NCBI RefSeq assembly: GCF_963675165.1
Contig: NC_087392.1
Location: forward strand, 2,495,001 to 2,559,000
Direction of reading: 5' to 3'
Length of the DNA stretch: 64,000 bases
Source of the DNA: Halichondria panicea
Taxonomy: Eukaryota > Porifera > Demospongiae > Suberitida > Halichondriidae
Shown here piece after piece: positions 49,987 through 62,123 of the stretch (position 1 is its first letter; each line of letters begins with the position of its first letter). The translations under genes and the position numbers were made by a program. The notes beneath the pieces are model-generated. The model did no database searches. It was not told the DNA's origin and worked only from the letters and a program-made list of their open reading frames with translations.

Positions 49987-52096
49987 ATGGTGAGCTTAAT
50001 TTTCTGGCAGTTAATCATGCACATGCACACCATAGAGTATATGGAGTGGGATGTCATACCAGCACCATAATGTTCATTTTTATTCCCAGGCTAAATTTTT
50101 GGCCCAAATGATAGTGCTTGGTGGCCAAGCTGTTGCCAGAGCATTCCGCCAAGCTCTGCGACAAGAATACCAGGGTAGGTATAACATCAATAAACTTTAA
50201 CCGTAATTGATGTAATTACAGCGGCAAAACATTTTTTTAAGTGGCGCATCTTTTAGAACACAAAAAATTACATTCAGCCCAACTGGCGCCTAAATTATGG
50301 TGGCGCTTAATGTTCTACAGCTAGTGACATTATTTGTAGAGAAAATGGGCGTGGTCTAGCTCAGTTTCACTTGCTAGCTGCACCGTTGAAAGCTGAGTGA
50401 CTCGTGAACAACATTCATTGACTGTAGCTATGGGTTAGACAACTGTTTAGAAGTGTGAAGGGTCAAAGATGCAGGATGGTTGTCTTGATGTCTCAAACAA
50501 GCCTTTTTATAAGCGCCAGAAAAAATAATTCCAGCAACGGTTGGCGCTTCTTTAGGACCTAAAACTTTATGCTGATGCTGACGTGGCTCTGTAATTACAT
50601 CAACTACGGTATAAATTATGTTTGGATATATAATTATTTTACACAGTTACTAAAAATATATTTATCTTGTAAGTGTGTTTTATATTCACACTGTTATTGA
50701 CACTGTACAGCAACAGTGGCAGCGAGACAGGAGGCTGAGCAAGCTGGTAGAAGTGGAACGAATGCTGCCAAAGCTAGTTCATTGACTGGAATGAGCCTTC
50801 AAGAAGCCAAGCAGATTTTGAATGTTAAAGAGGTTGAAGATATAGAGAGCGTTAGAAAGGTGTGTTCTTTGTTTCATTACTTCCATTAATGGCCAATAGT
50901 TTAACCCTTTACTTTATACGTCACGGGGCACGATTGCAGTAGCTAGTTACTAAAATTTGTTAAAAATACTTACCTTGCAGCTAGAGACTCAGGAGTGACA
51001 TCATTCTGTAGCTAAGGCATTACTGCACATTGTGCAATTTTATTATTGCATGGTCAGCAGTGGGTGAGGCTACAGGACTTTTTTAAAACTAGCAAAAACT
51101 CATTGTGAACAAAAATCTTGATCTTACTCGAGAAAGAGCTCTCTTTTGTTACTATAGTAAGTGTCTACTATAGATAACAAGTCTGCAGCAAACATCTTGA
51201 AGCTCTGGATGGCTGTGGATATTGATGACTATAAGTAGAAGAACATAGCCATACACTGTAAATAAAGCTTTAGCTCAGTGTGTCTGTTCTTAGGTACTCT
51301 AGTATATACTTAGATCAATGTTTGTATGCTTCATAAATCCTCTTGTTGAAGCTGCTGAGGAAGATATTTCATGTGTCGTACTTGAACTTTTCATCACTAT
51401 AGTGATTGACACCCAGTATATTTTCTTTTACACATGAAAAATGTTTATGTAGACACTGAACTAGGTTGAGTTGTAAATGGGTCCTTCCATATTGTCTGGA
51501 ATCTCCTCGCTCGGCTTTAGAGACATCTCCTCACTTCAATTTAGGTTGCAAAACACATTCAATATGACACTTTTACCAAGGACTAAATAGTTTGTGGCTT
51601 TAATTTTTACCACATTGTCTTAACATTTTTAGTGAATTCTTAGCAAGTAAAGCGTACAGTTAAAATTAATCCTACGGCAAAGTTAATAGCATTAGAGGGA
51701 TGAACTTGATGTTCTGTGTATTATTTTATGCGAGCGGCTGTCATAATTATTGCATTATTTGTATCGCACAATTAATTCGAGGCCTGTTAGATCCCGAAGT
51801 ATAATCTTATGCATGACACATCATTTTATGTTCACATAACATAAATTATTTCTAGCACGACGGCAATAGTTTGATTTATACTTGAGCCCCATTGTCTCAC
51901 ACAGAACTACCAACACCTGTTCCAAGTCAACAAAAAGTCGCATGGAGGGTCCTTATATCTCCAGTCCAAAGTGGTGAGGGCAAAAGAGAGGCTGGAAATG
52001 GAGCTTAATCAAGATATAGCTTCCAGTGAGGCTCATGAACCAACGACCGAGTCAGACAGTAGTAGTAGTGACAAAGATCAGGGCTCCAAGACTTGA
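49987..52096 (+). CDS. PAM16: PAM16/Magmas (TIM16), mitochondrial import motor subunit
   Basis: J-like protein of the PAM motor that binds TIM14/PAM18 on the matrix side of TIM23 and restrains Hsp70 stimulation. Four exons (49987-49989, 50090-50174, 50711-50859, 51905-52096) give 142 residues. The first exon contributes only the ATG, which is directly followed by the donor GTGAGC; exon 2 then starts [13 protein letters not shown], exactly as in the family. The degenerate J domain has [11 protein letters not shown] and NYQHLFQVN in place of an HPD loop, then [17 protein letters not shown]. The tail is Ser/Asp-rich. Intron 2 carries a MITE. Intron 3 is 1045 bp, AT-rich, without recognised features. 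Confidence 0.95.
50201..50609. mobile_element. MITE in PAM16 intron 2
   Basis: About 409 bp with 25-bp inverted ends CCGTAATTGATGTAATTACA and complement of CCGTAGTTGATGTAATTACA. Subterminal GGCGC blocks are repeated in both halves (AACTGGCGCC, GGTTGGCGCTTC). No coding capacity. Confidence 0.8.
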
Positions 52097-52249
52097 GTCT
52101 TTGTAAATGTCATTTGTCATTATTTATTGTTTTGTTCATGTTTCAAGTCACGTACATACGCATCAAGTGTTTACTATCGCACATAATTTACAAAAAAATG
52201 TGTAGCAGAGAAAACTAGCTATGCATGCATGTAAATCACTCTGTTTGAG

Positions 52250-55200
52250 CTAAAAATCTTCTAGAGATGGTAGGTTTGAGACTTTTACATCAGCAAGCAT
52301 TTGAGCATACCCTTTACCCTGCAAACAAAAGATAAAGGAAGCTATTAGATGTGAGCTCAAAACAATTCATGACGCATTGTATACCTGGGGATCAATGCGA
52401 ATGGATGCGATGCCACCACCGCCCAAAGCCTTGGTCAGCACAAAGTTGAGGGCATGGATCCCAGGGAGCTCAAATCTGCAGTGAAAGTCAAATGTTTTGG
52501 AAGTAACTTTTTCAAGCGGTATTTAAGCGATAATAAGAATTATTAGAGGCCTATATTATTGTGAGAGGGTTGATCTAATCCCGGTAAGGGTTGCACAGAG
52601 GTTCCATTCACCTCTCTACTTTTGAGTCCTCCTCCAGTAGCTGCTTGAAATAGTCTGTTACTACCTCAACTGTAAGAGCTTGCTTTATGTAGGGCAGGTA
52701 GTTGGGGTGTCTAGCAATCACTCCTGCACAGTGAGTGTGGCACACACATATACCAGTTCTTATTACCAATCAGAGGAGGTACGACAGGCGCGGTGCAGCT
52801 CAAGTAATTAGCCTTGATTACTCTCCAGCAAAAACATACGACGTGGGCGGATAATTATTGCTCAATCAAAAACTAATTGCCTGAGCTGCACCGCGCCTGT
52901 CGTACCTCCTTTGATTACCAATACAGACCAACAAAAGTGTGGTGATGTCACTAAAACAGTCAAGGGGTGAAAGTTAATTAGGACCACAAAAAAATTCTAC
53001 CTGACATGGAAGGCAAAATGGGTGTGCACCTATGTTGGATGTGTCTCCTTTGTCTCCGCTCCTCAAGTAAGCCAGTTGTTCCAGTCTGTACTCGTGAGAA
53101 CCAGTTTTGAGTTGTGAGTCAGTCTCTTGGGATGTGGAAGTCTCTTTTTGTATTTCGTCAGCGGCTGGTGCAGTGTACACTGTCTGTTGCTTTTCCTCTC
53201 CATCGACGTTGATGCTCACCTACACAAGCAATCTATAGTTGTATTGGAGACCAAAGAAGGAGTGGCTTTCAAACATGGCTGTATACTTAAAGACAATTAC
53301 CACATTTAATACTACAATGTTTTGCGAGTACTTATAATAATTGCAAAGACATAATTATTACTTACTGGTACTTGTGTATGATATCACAATCCTTGTCTGA
53401 TTGTAACTGCTAGCTCATTCGCAAATTAAGGTTTTTCACTCGCAAAAACACGGTTACTTACTGACTCTAGTCAGGTTTGGCTGTAGTAGTACTTACTGGT
53501 AACGCACTTTTTGGGTAGAGAAAAGAAAACAATCGAAGAAGAGGTGACCTGCAGTGCAGTGATGTGAAGCAAACATTGTAAAGTAGATGAATTAATTTAC
53601 ACTGTCGGACGTCCACCAATAAGGGTCGTCTGGCCAGGAGCTGCAATAATTATAGAGAGTGAACAATTATTCCTATTCTCAAACACAGCACTCTGCACGC
53701 AGTGGTAAAGCTCTCACCCATTCCTGTTCCAGCCGGAGCAATTTCCCTTGTGAACAGTTCCAGGGCCTCCTTCTTTTGATGCTTCACTCCTATCCACATT
53801 GTCACCTCCCGGGGCTCCAAGTTCTGGACACGATGTTCTCCATACGACTTTTCTGAACCAATGATCTGTATAGAATATCAAAGACATGACATCGCCACTA
53901 CTAACTGTTAGCTTACATGGACGTTGGTTGCATCAAAGTCTCCCCAGCCCAACATTTTGAAGAGTTTCCGGTTCCTAAGAAACGTGTCATGTGCACACTG
54001 TAAAAGTAAGTATATATCCTCAGAACCTGTATTATCAGTACCTGCTTAAGATTGCATCAGCTGTCTTCATTGACTTCTCAGCAGCACGTGGGCCGATGAT
54101 TGGTGACACAGATATTGCTCGATATCCATCAGAGCATGTTGCACTGACCTGCAATAGTGATACATAAACAACATACTTTCTTCTTTCAACACTCTCTTAC
54201 TTTGTAGTCATCTGATGGTTTCTTCCCCAGTGCTCCAGTGACCTTCACTCCGCAGTCCTCACCCTGGGACACCTCAGATAGAGTGACATTGGTGAAGTCA
54301 CAAGTGACGTCAGGCAGCATGTAGCTCCTCGGGTCTCCAATCTCATACACCAACTATACACAAGACAGGAAATGTTTGGAGACCAACTTAGTTCTGTTTA
54401 CAAACTGCTTACTTGTTCTGCAATGGTTGCCGTGGACACAAGCCCTCCTGTGTTACTCGGCTTGGTGACCACAAACTCTCCATCGCTGTCACACTCCACT
54501 ATTGGGAACCCAATGTCATCCCTGCATGAGGGGGAATATATTATTTAACTGTTACTTGGTGGTTAAGCAAGTGACTAGGTTCCAAACTTTGAACACTCAC
54601 CATCCATCCACCTTGTCCCAGTCGGTAAAGACGCCACCTGTGGCTTGTGCTCCACACTCTATCAAGTGGCCAGCCAGACTGGAGCAGTGTAATAGCACAA
54701 TGCAATATACCTCGAGAGCTACAGTTTCACGTTACCTTCCTGCAGCTAAAAGGTCATAGTCAGTCCTTTTCCAGCCGAACTGTACATACAGAGGGATCAA
54801 TTTTATATGGGAAAGTTTGACCAGCCATTTGGCATACCTTGTGTATGAATGGGGCCAGCGCTAAAGCTGAGTCCACACACCTCCCTGTGACTACGATATC
54901 AGCTCCAAGATCAAGAGCTTCAGCTATTGGAAACGCCCTGTACATACATTTAAAGCACATGTGCACACATTGAAACATGCTCACCCCAGATAGGCATTCA
55001 TACTGTGTACTTTGTCTGGCAGTTCTTTTCCAGTGTCTAAGTCCCTCACTCCCAGTTCTCTCACAGTATTCACCTAATGAAGTATGTAAATGCTCAGGGG
55101 GTGGGTAGCTATTCTTGAACACATCACCATTAACGCTTACTCTGTCCATCATGTCATCTCCTGCTACCATGGCAACAGAAATGTCCACCCCTTGCTCTTG

Positions 55201-55881
55201 GGCAGTTTTCCTGAGTGCTTCCACGCAAGCCTCTAAGTTAACGCCACCAGCATTAGCAATGACCTTGATCCCACGAGCCTTCGCCTCCTTCATCACCAAC
55301 CTCATGCTCTGAATGAAGTCTGGGGTATATCCAAACGCCTAATGCAATGGAGTGTGATTTGTCCATCAGATACAGGACTGTGTACTGTATGTTTATCACA
55401 CTAGATAGGTTTATACCTAGAATACGCCACCAAAGATGCAACAGACAACTGAGATTATCCTTACAGGGTTTTTCCTCTTGGCTGCAGCAAGCAGAGACAT
55501 GGTAATCTCAGAAAGGTAGTCTGAGACGAGGTAGTCAATATTTCCATTTTGAACCAGCTGAGGCGCTGTAAGGAATACCATTGGGTTCAACGATCCACAT
55601 TACGTACATCTCTATGTTGCAGCATCAATGAACATAGCTTAGTGGCACAATTTGTAGTGCTTTTTGATGAACATGTGAGAGACGCAGATAATTTATTAGT
55701 GTGTACCTGACACTGAAGAGTCTCCCCAGAATCCCGAGGAGCAACCTACTCTGATAGTATCACCCTTCAGGCAGCCCCACTTTTGGCCCTGAGCTGTCCC
55801 TGTACCCAGGCTTCTCCATCCTACACCTCTACTCAGGCTCCCAAGCAAGTGCTGTTTGTTGATACCAAGCAATAACCTCAT
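52250..55881 (-). CDS. AtuA-family (acyclic terpene utilisation-like) protein, probably mitochondrial
   Basis: Eighteen exons: 55707-55881, 55465-55565, 55141-55338, 54985-55073, 54838-54937, 54736-54779, 54601-54678, 54413-54521, 54201-54353, 54042-54148, 53917-53974, 53718-53865, 53601-53640, 53497-53506, 53030-53219, 52612-52723, 52385-52475, 52250-52318; 623 residues, phase-consistent. The first 35 residues are Arg-rich without acids ([19 protein letters not shown]), suggesting a mitochondrial presequence. Then come [71 protein letters not shown] and a C-terminal domain with [15 protein letters not shown], the hallmark of AtuA/DUF1446 proteins. Bacterial AtuA is linked to citronellol/geraniol breakdown (family knowledge); the animal role is unknown. 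Exon 14 is only 10 nt. It is head-to-head with the sugar porter. Confidence 0.9.
52768..52916. mobile_element. Foldback MITE in AtuA-family gene intron
   Basis: About 149 bp with 44-bp inverted arms differing at few positions (AATCAGAGGAGGTACGACAG at the left, TAATCAAAGGAGGTACGACA on the other strand at the right; GGCGCGGTGCAGCTCA common). It lies between exons 15 and 16. Confidence 0.85.
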
Positions 55882-56076
55882 GATGCTTGGAGCTTGGAGA
55901 GTTTGGGAGCTGGAACAACTTCACAGCCAGGATCTAGGAGGGGCAAACGATCAATACCTAGACACAAGTGACAAGTGGGTGTGGCAAGTACTAGGTCCTA
56001 GTATTTGCCACACCCACTTGTCACTTGTCTAGCTGACTGCTTGCTCTGATCTTGGTGTCTGATCTGCTTCTCCAAG
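55882..56076. promoter_or_regulatory. Divergent promoter interval AtuA-like / sugar porter with a 75-bp palindrome
   Basis: 195 bp between divergent ATGs. It contains a long near-perfect inverted repeat at 55958-56032 (arms of 36-38 bp, GACAAGTGGGTGTGGCAAGT and its near-complement) with a one-base centre. The palindrome ends only 44 bp before the sugar porter ATG, so it lies in the core promoter or 5' UTR of both genes. It may be a small MITE or a hairpin regulatory element. Confidence 0.7.
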
Positions 56077-59000
56077 ATGAACCTGTATGTGTGGGGCATT
56101 GCCACTTTTGCCGCCTTTGGGGGTTTCATGTTTGGCTATGACATTGGGTGAGTGGACAGTACTACAGCACCTAGCTATAATATCATGATTATCCATGCAA
56201 AGTGCAATGTGGCTTAGCACGTACTTGTTGATCACAATATGCCGTGAATCGGTTATGTGTGACGAAAGATTTCCCCAGGCCATCTAGCTAAAGCCAGTGA
56301 TTTAATTAGCATTATCATTTTCCGAAGGTTACTAAGCTGTGCTAGAAAGAGTTAAATATGACATCTAAATGTATGGTAATACGGTTTAATAGTCCTTCGT
56401 CAACGTAACCTTGCCTCTGCAGGGTCATCAATGGAGTGAAAGAGATGGAAGGCTTTCAAATGACTTTTAACCTCTCCCAGGGGAACACCAGTCAGCAGTG
56501 TTCCACTGACATTGGAGAGAGCACAATATTGGTATGTTCACATCTATTTGACAAATATCTACACCAGTCATTACTGTTGTAGGGATTGATTGTTTCCATC
56601 TTTTCCATCGGGTGCTTGCTGGGAGCTCTACTGGCAGGAGGTGCGTACCAGACTCTGAATGAACAATACGATAGAAACTGTGTTTACTTACAGCTCTCTC
56701 CGAGAAAACAGGACGTAAGCCAGCGATCATAATAGGAGGGCTCGTTTTCATTATAGGAGGTGCTCTGCAAAGCGCTGCTTTTTTTATCTGGTGAGTATGT
56801 AAAAAAAAATGTGTGTGTGTGGGGGGAAATATCATATTGTTTCACAGGATGATATTGCTGGGACGAATTATTGCTGGAGTAGGAGTGGGGTAAGTGTATG
56901 TGACCGCACATTTAGATCATGTACACCCACTAACCCACTACACAAAGATGCATGCACCTGCGTTCCTTAGCTGCCAATAGTAACCAAATACTTAATTGCT
57001 ACCATGAGCGCGCCCCCCCCCCCCCCATTTCATCTAACACACAGAATTCTCAGCATGGTTGTTCCTGTTTACAATGCTGAAGTGTCTCCCAAATCACTGA
57101 GGGGTCGTCTAGTGTCCCTGAACCAGCTGGCAATAACGGCGGGCATCATGGTGAGCTTCATTACCGCAGTGTGGACCAAGTTGTTCCTAGTGGGCTGGAG
57201 GGTGGCACTTGGCCTTCAATGTGTCCTTGGGGTCATCTTAATTGTGGGAATGCTGTTCCTCCCTGAGACACCAAGGTGAGCCATGCAGTCACAATTTAAT
57301 GAGTTTGTTGCCATTCTGTTTTCCTATTTGTACTTGTGTCATGAAGTGTAGAGGTTCATTCACACTAAGACGGTACTGGTACTGTATAGTGGGTAATTAA
57401 TTGCTTATTTTTGTACATTTCTCATTATTACGCGCATTATTTGCGATTGAACATTTAGTCCCCTCAAAAATATCTGCTATACAATGCTTTAAAATCCACC
57501 TAATCAATGAACCTTCCATGTATTAATATCCTGAAGATGGCTTGTCAAGAAGCACAAAGATGAGAGGGCATTGCGAGTCCTGAGTCGACTGAGAGGTGGT
57601 GGTCCAGAGGAGATCCAGGAAGAACTGAGCGAGATACAGTCCTCAGTCAAGGAGAGTGAGGCGGGGGGAGGGGGAGCCTTCCTCGTCTGGAGAGCACTAT
57701 TCACCTGGAACATGATGCAGAGGTACATTCAACATTATGTAAAAGATGATACACTTAGTAACCAGTTGACCCTTACTATATATCAGATACAGTCACTACT
57801 GTAGTAGTACGTCTTTACCACATCAAAGCTAAATCACCATATATTCTTACTGACTTAGGGTCCTGATTGGAGTATTTCTGCAGTTGTTTCAGCAGTTCAC
57901 AGGAATGAATGTTATCATGTATGTTTTGAACCTAATAAGCACAGATAGTCAAGGTTTTTCTATCACAGGTACTATTCTACGTTCATCTTTGGGCGTATTG
58001 GAGTGGAGGAGTATGTCTCCACGGCGATAGTGGGCACAATCAACTTTTTGGTCACCTTCTTAGCCATCTTTTTTGTGGACAAGGTAGTGAAAGTGTGCAA
58101 TGCTCAACTCATCACCTCGTTATTGCAATGTTTGTACAGGTTGGAAGAAAGACCCTCCTTCTTCTTGGTGGAGTGGGAATGCTTCTGTCCATGTTTGCAG
58201 CTGCCACTTTCATTAAAGCATTTGGGATCGAAGACTCTCAGTGCTCTTCAGAAAACATTGGAGCCATTGGATACGTTGTGGTCTTCTTTGTGTGTTTCTT
58301 TGTCTTCAACTTTGCGTACAGCTGGGGCCCCATTGCCTGGGTGGTTACCAGTGAAATATTCCCCCTGCACGTCCGGGGAGTAGCCGTCTCGGTAACGACT
58401 GCTGCCAACTGGATCGGAAATTTTGTGATTGCCATATTGACACCAATTCTGATAACATCTCCTCTGGGAATTTACGGAACATTTTATATTCTTTCTGGTG
58501 CTCTGTTCCTAGCCGTTCTATTTGTTCTTCTAACACTACCTGAGACAAGTGTAAGAGATATTTTGTGACATTTAATAGTTGATTTTGTGTCTCTTTGCTG
58601 TTTAGGGTGAGAGCCTAGAGGGAATTGATGCTATTTTCGCACAACCTTGGCTTAAGAGAACCAATGTCCTTTACTATCTGAGGTAAAGTTGGTACATTTT
58701 TATATGCACGCTGTACCATAAAGCAGGTATTTTGGTACTTTTCGTAAAGAAGCATTCATCTGAACATTTCAACTAAGTGTGTTTTTGTCACCATTATTTT
58801 AATGAAAGTTGGCATAAGAAATTTTTTTACTGTGGCTTTCGCACAACCAACACCTCGCTATACATGTAGGTGTGGGTGTCCATGGCGATGCTGGCAGAAG
58901 AGGTCTGTAACTTTTCGTTCTAACGTACTACAAGAAAAAGAATCGTCTCGTGCAGACAAGTAAGATGATGGAAGTTGTGTGTATGTAATTTATACAAATT

Positions 59001-59079
59001 GCTTTGTAGGCAAGAAGATCAAGCTCTGTTGCTTCAAAGCAAAGAAGATTCCATGAGTGACACAGACCAAAAACAATGA
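56077..59079 (+). CDS. MFS sugar porter, fungal/plant-like type
   Basis: Twelve-helix sugar transporter of the plasma membrane (SP family). Twelve exons: 56077-56147, 56423-56531, 56583-56640, 56694-56790, 56848-56889, 57045-57275, 57537-57722, 57859-57918, 57969-58083, 58140-58550, 58606-58682, 59010-59079; 508 residues. Signature motifs in order: GGFMFGYDIG (helix 1), SEKTGRKP (loop 2-3), GVG then VPVYNAEVSPKSLRG, LPETPRWL, LQLFQQFTGMNVIMYYS (helix 7), DKVGRK, EIFPLHVRG, AANWIGNF and LPETSGESLEGID. The TGMNVIMYYS, AANWIGNF and LRGGGPEEIQEELSEI blocks resemble fungal and plant hexose or quinate porters more than animal GLUTs (which have PESPR and QLSGINA-type sequences). The substrate is unknown. 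Confidence 0.92.
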
Positions 59080-59272
59080 TCTAGTGAATCGAGCATATTG
59101 TCATGCAGGTGCACACGTCTGTATACCCATTCATGTCTTGTTTTTTTAACTCTTTTTATGAATGTACAAGTCAAGTCTTTTTTTATATAAGTATTATATA
59201 TAATGAAAGTTATAGCATATGATAGCCAGCAACAAAACGACATTAACAGTAATGTGTAGCATAATAACACAG

Positions 59273-61889
59273 CTAACTAAACATTAAGTCAAGTCCCTCC
59301 TCTACAAATCGCTTGTAGATGCTCATGAACTTTGCCACGAAAGCCTCGAGATGGAATATGGCTTTGCTGCCTAGCTGCAGTCTATGCTCGTAGTAGGCTG
59401 CCATTTGAGTAACATCAGCCTTAAGCTCGCCATCGCAGTTGGGAAGGAGCTCAGCTAGCAGAGACTGCACAAAGTCAGATAAGCAACAATTGTATATAAT
59501 AGGCAGACTATTACAACGAAACAAAACATAACCATAAGCCAAAAAATAGGTGACTATTATTATGCCCGTAGATGCTCCCGACATGAAAGCACATAAACGC
59601 GTACACATTTATACAAGAGGCCTGATTGTACTGCATAATGTATCCGCTAGCTCTCACCTTGATTATGATCTCGGGAGGTATGCAGTGGGTGAGCAGTTCA
59701 TACAGTCTGGCACGGACCTCTAGTAGTCTCTGTGGTGTCTGTTGCTCCACTATCATTGTGGCCGTCTCACGCACGAAGGTCTCCCAGTCACACTCTGGCA
59801 CCAGCTGGTCATCTGAGAATGGGTACCTGGGGACATTTGAGATTGCCAGTAGTATCAAAAAGTAGTGGGGATTGGTGAAGCATTAAGTGGGTATTAGTAA
59901 AATAAGACAGACAAAGCGAATAAGTCTGAATATCATAATACACAAACTTACTGCTGTACTCTACAAGCCTCAGCCACAAGGAGAGCTTTCCTCAAGTTCC
60001 TGCCAGACTTCTCTGCTATTCTCTGTGCCAACTCAGGAGGGAGAGTAAGCCCTTCTTTCCTACAGGTCTGTTTCAGCACATTGCACACCTGTATGACAAC
60101 AAATTATAGTGACACCTAAGCAAGCTGTGGCACAGCTGTCATGTTTATTATAATTATGATAATGGTACCGTACATTGAGTACAGAAACTTCTACTGTACC
60201 TTCATGCATGGCAGAACACAACATGTTATGAGGCTAGAGTACATGTAGCTCTTACGTACTAGGAGTATAGTCAAACTACAACTACTGTGTACGATAAACA
60301 CATCATTAAAACACTTGTGTATGTGTATGTACCACATCAATTGTGGGAGCAGGCACCCTCACTCCAAGACACCTACTGCTGATGGCCGGTATGACTTTAC
60401 TGGTGGAGTTGCAGCAAAGGATGATTCGACAGGAGGACATGTACTTCTCCATGGTTCTCCTGAGGGCATGTTGTGCATCCTTGGTCAGCCTATCAACTTC
60501 AGTCAGGATCACAACTGCATTAAAAGATAATAGTGATATCTAGAATAGCCTCATTCCTAGGCTGATTTTTGTCTAATAATTATATGGGAGGTATTTTTAA
60601 AGTCTGCAAAAAATCGGCCTGGGAACGAGGCGCTACTATCTAGAGTTTCAGTTGCACATGAATTCTCGGAATATTAATACCTCTATGTATAATTCATGTA
60701 TATAACAGGTTATGAACTCCAGAATTGATGTTGGCGAGGTATATACGTCCTACATGTAATGTCTCATGAGCAATCTATTATTGATACTGTTTACAGAATG
60801 GATGGATGTTGTTGGTGAGGTAATGTGTCATGAATAATCTATGAAAATAGATCACGTGGGCTATGTAAAGCATTTAGGCACTCTCGTTGCTGTCAAAATG
60901 GCAGTTTTATTTGTGAATAAAACAAAACAGTCCCTATGGCAAGCTATATGACTCATTTCAAGAGACATGATCACATAATTGACTAGCTTTTAATGTGGCA
61001 ATAAAAGCCAGAACGCCATTTATTGGCTACACTAGTACATGTTAGCTTTGTGGGACTGAAGCAAAAAGCAAAATGAGGATGGTTCAGTGCTGGGTTAATG
61101 TTAGCTATGTATGGTACGGACCAAGAGCGCATAAGAGAGAGAGAGCGTGTAACTTACACACCCGCTACAGTACGGGCAGAATCCAAAACCACTACTATAA
61201 AAAGAACAATTCTTGAAATCGCTCACTGCTGCATGTGCATGGAATGTTGGTAACGTACCACTTTCATTTTGGGCAACAAGGTTTAGTCCAGGTTTATGCG
61301 TTCACGTGATCTAGTTTCTGAAATTCATATCCTTAATCTCTGATACTGCTTACTACATGTTCCATGGAATAGTCACCTTTGAATGCCCTGTGGGAAGAGT
61401 CCAGTGTCTGGTTTTGTGCCATGCTCTTCAGCAGCTCCTGGATGACTACTCGATCGTGAATGCCCGCGTCACTGGGGTTGATCTCAACATGGTAGTTGCT
61501 GGAGATGGTTGATATCTCAAGCTTCTTCTTTGAGGGTGTCTACAAGAATAGAACGCATACAATTTGGAAACTGAGATCGAGACTGTTCACACTCACTGTA
61601 AACGTCATGTGCTCAATTCTAAGTTTCTCTGCTCCATTCCCAAATAACTCTCGCAGTAGACACATTATGCGAGTCTTCTTGCCTGCACCTGAGGGTCCAT
61701 ACACCAGCAAATGAGGGAAATCCCCAGATTGAGCCTGTACGATAATTAATAGTCTAGTCACTGACCCGGCCCAGTCATGCAGTTAATTAAGAATCTGCTC
61801 ACCAGTTTTTTCAGCCATGCAGCCTGCTCTTTGTGGTAGTCCAGCTTATTCAATAAAGTAGGCCTGTGCTTATCCACCCAAAGACTCAT
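59273..61889 (-). CDS. RFC3: RFC3 (replication factor C 38-kDa subunit)
   Basis: AAA+ clamp-loader subunit that opens PCNA at primer ends. Seven exons (61803-61889, 61597-61734, 61377-61539, 60333-60514, 59952-60088, 59658-59826, 59273-59464) encode 355 residues; human RFC3 has 356. Visible: [10 protein letters not shown] start, Walker [20 protein letters not shown], the Walker B-like [20 protein letters not shown], sensor CNSTSKVI, the arginine-finger SRC motif in [13 protein letters not shown], and the C-terminal collar domain. An upstream in-frame ATG (61958) adds a non-homologous extension and is not preferred. The 862-bp intron between exons 3 and 4 contains a family-B-like MITE. It is head-to-head with the NDFIP-like gene. 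Confidence 0.97.
60545..60636. mobile_element. Short family-B-like MITE with 8-bp duplication in RFC3 intron
   Basis: A 92-bp element with about 25-bp inverted ends (TAGCCTCATTCCTAGGCTGA at the left; complement of TAGCGCCTCGTTCCCAGGCC at the right) and an exact TATCTAGA duplication on both sides (60537-60544 and 60637-60644). Related through TAGCCTC ends to the element at 17269-17857. Confidence 0.8.
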
Positions 61890-62123
61890 GTTTGATGTTC
61901 CTGATCCTTCATGTGCATGTAGTATAAACTGTCTGTTCCCGCCACCATGTACCAGCACATGTTTTCCAATAATAACTGTTCACGTGATCCTCTTTGTTTA
62001 TTGGGATGTCCCTGCTGATCACAGCATTTTTACTCACTTGTATCGTACAAGCAAGAATACAAGCCTTCTTTTGTTATTACCACGTACCTGGACTGTATTA
62101 ATATAAGAGAGTAGGTAACATTC
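61890..62123. promoter_or_regulatory. Shared promoter interval RFC3 / NDFIP-like
   Basis: 234 bp between divergent start codons. No TATA box or repeat is evident. Assigned by geometry. Confidence 0.5.

Noticed and set aside
58866-59009. Alternative acceptor near 58869 (GTGTGGGTGTCC) for the last exon of the sugar porter
   Set aside because: It would give a different frame without homology. The acceptor at 59009 joins in phase and yields a normal short hydrophilic C-terminus.
61890-61958. Upstream in-frame ATG of RFC3 (61958)
   Set aside because: The extension is not conserved, and [10 protein letters not shown] at 61889 is the standard RFC3 start.
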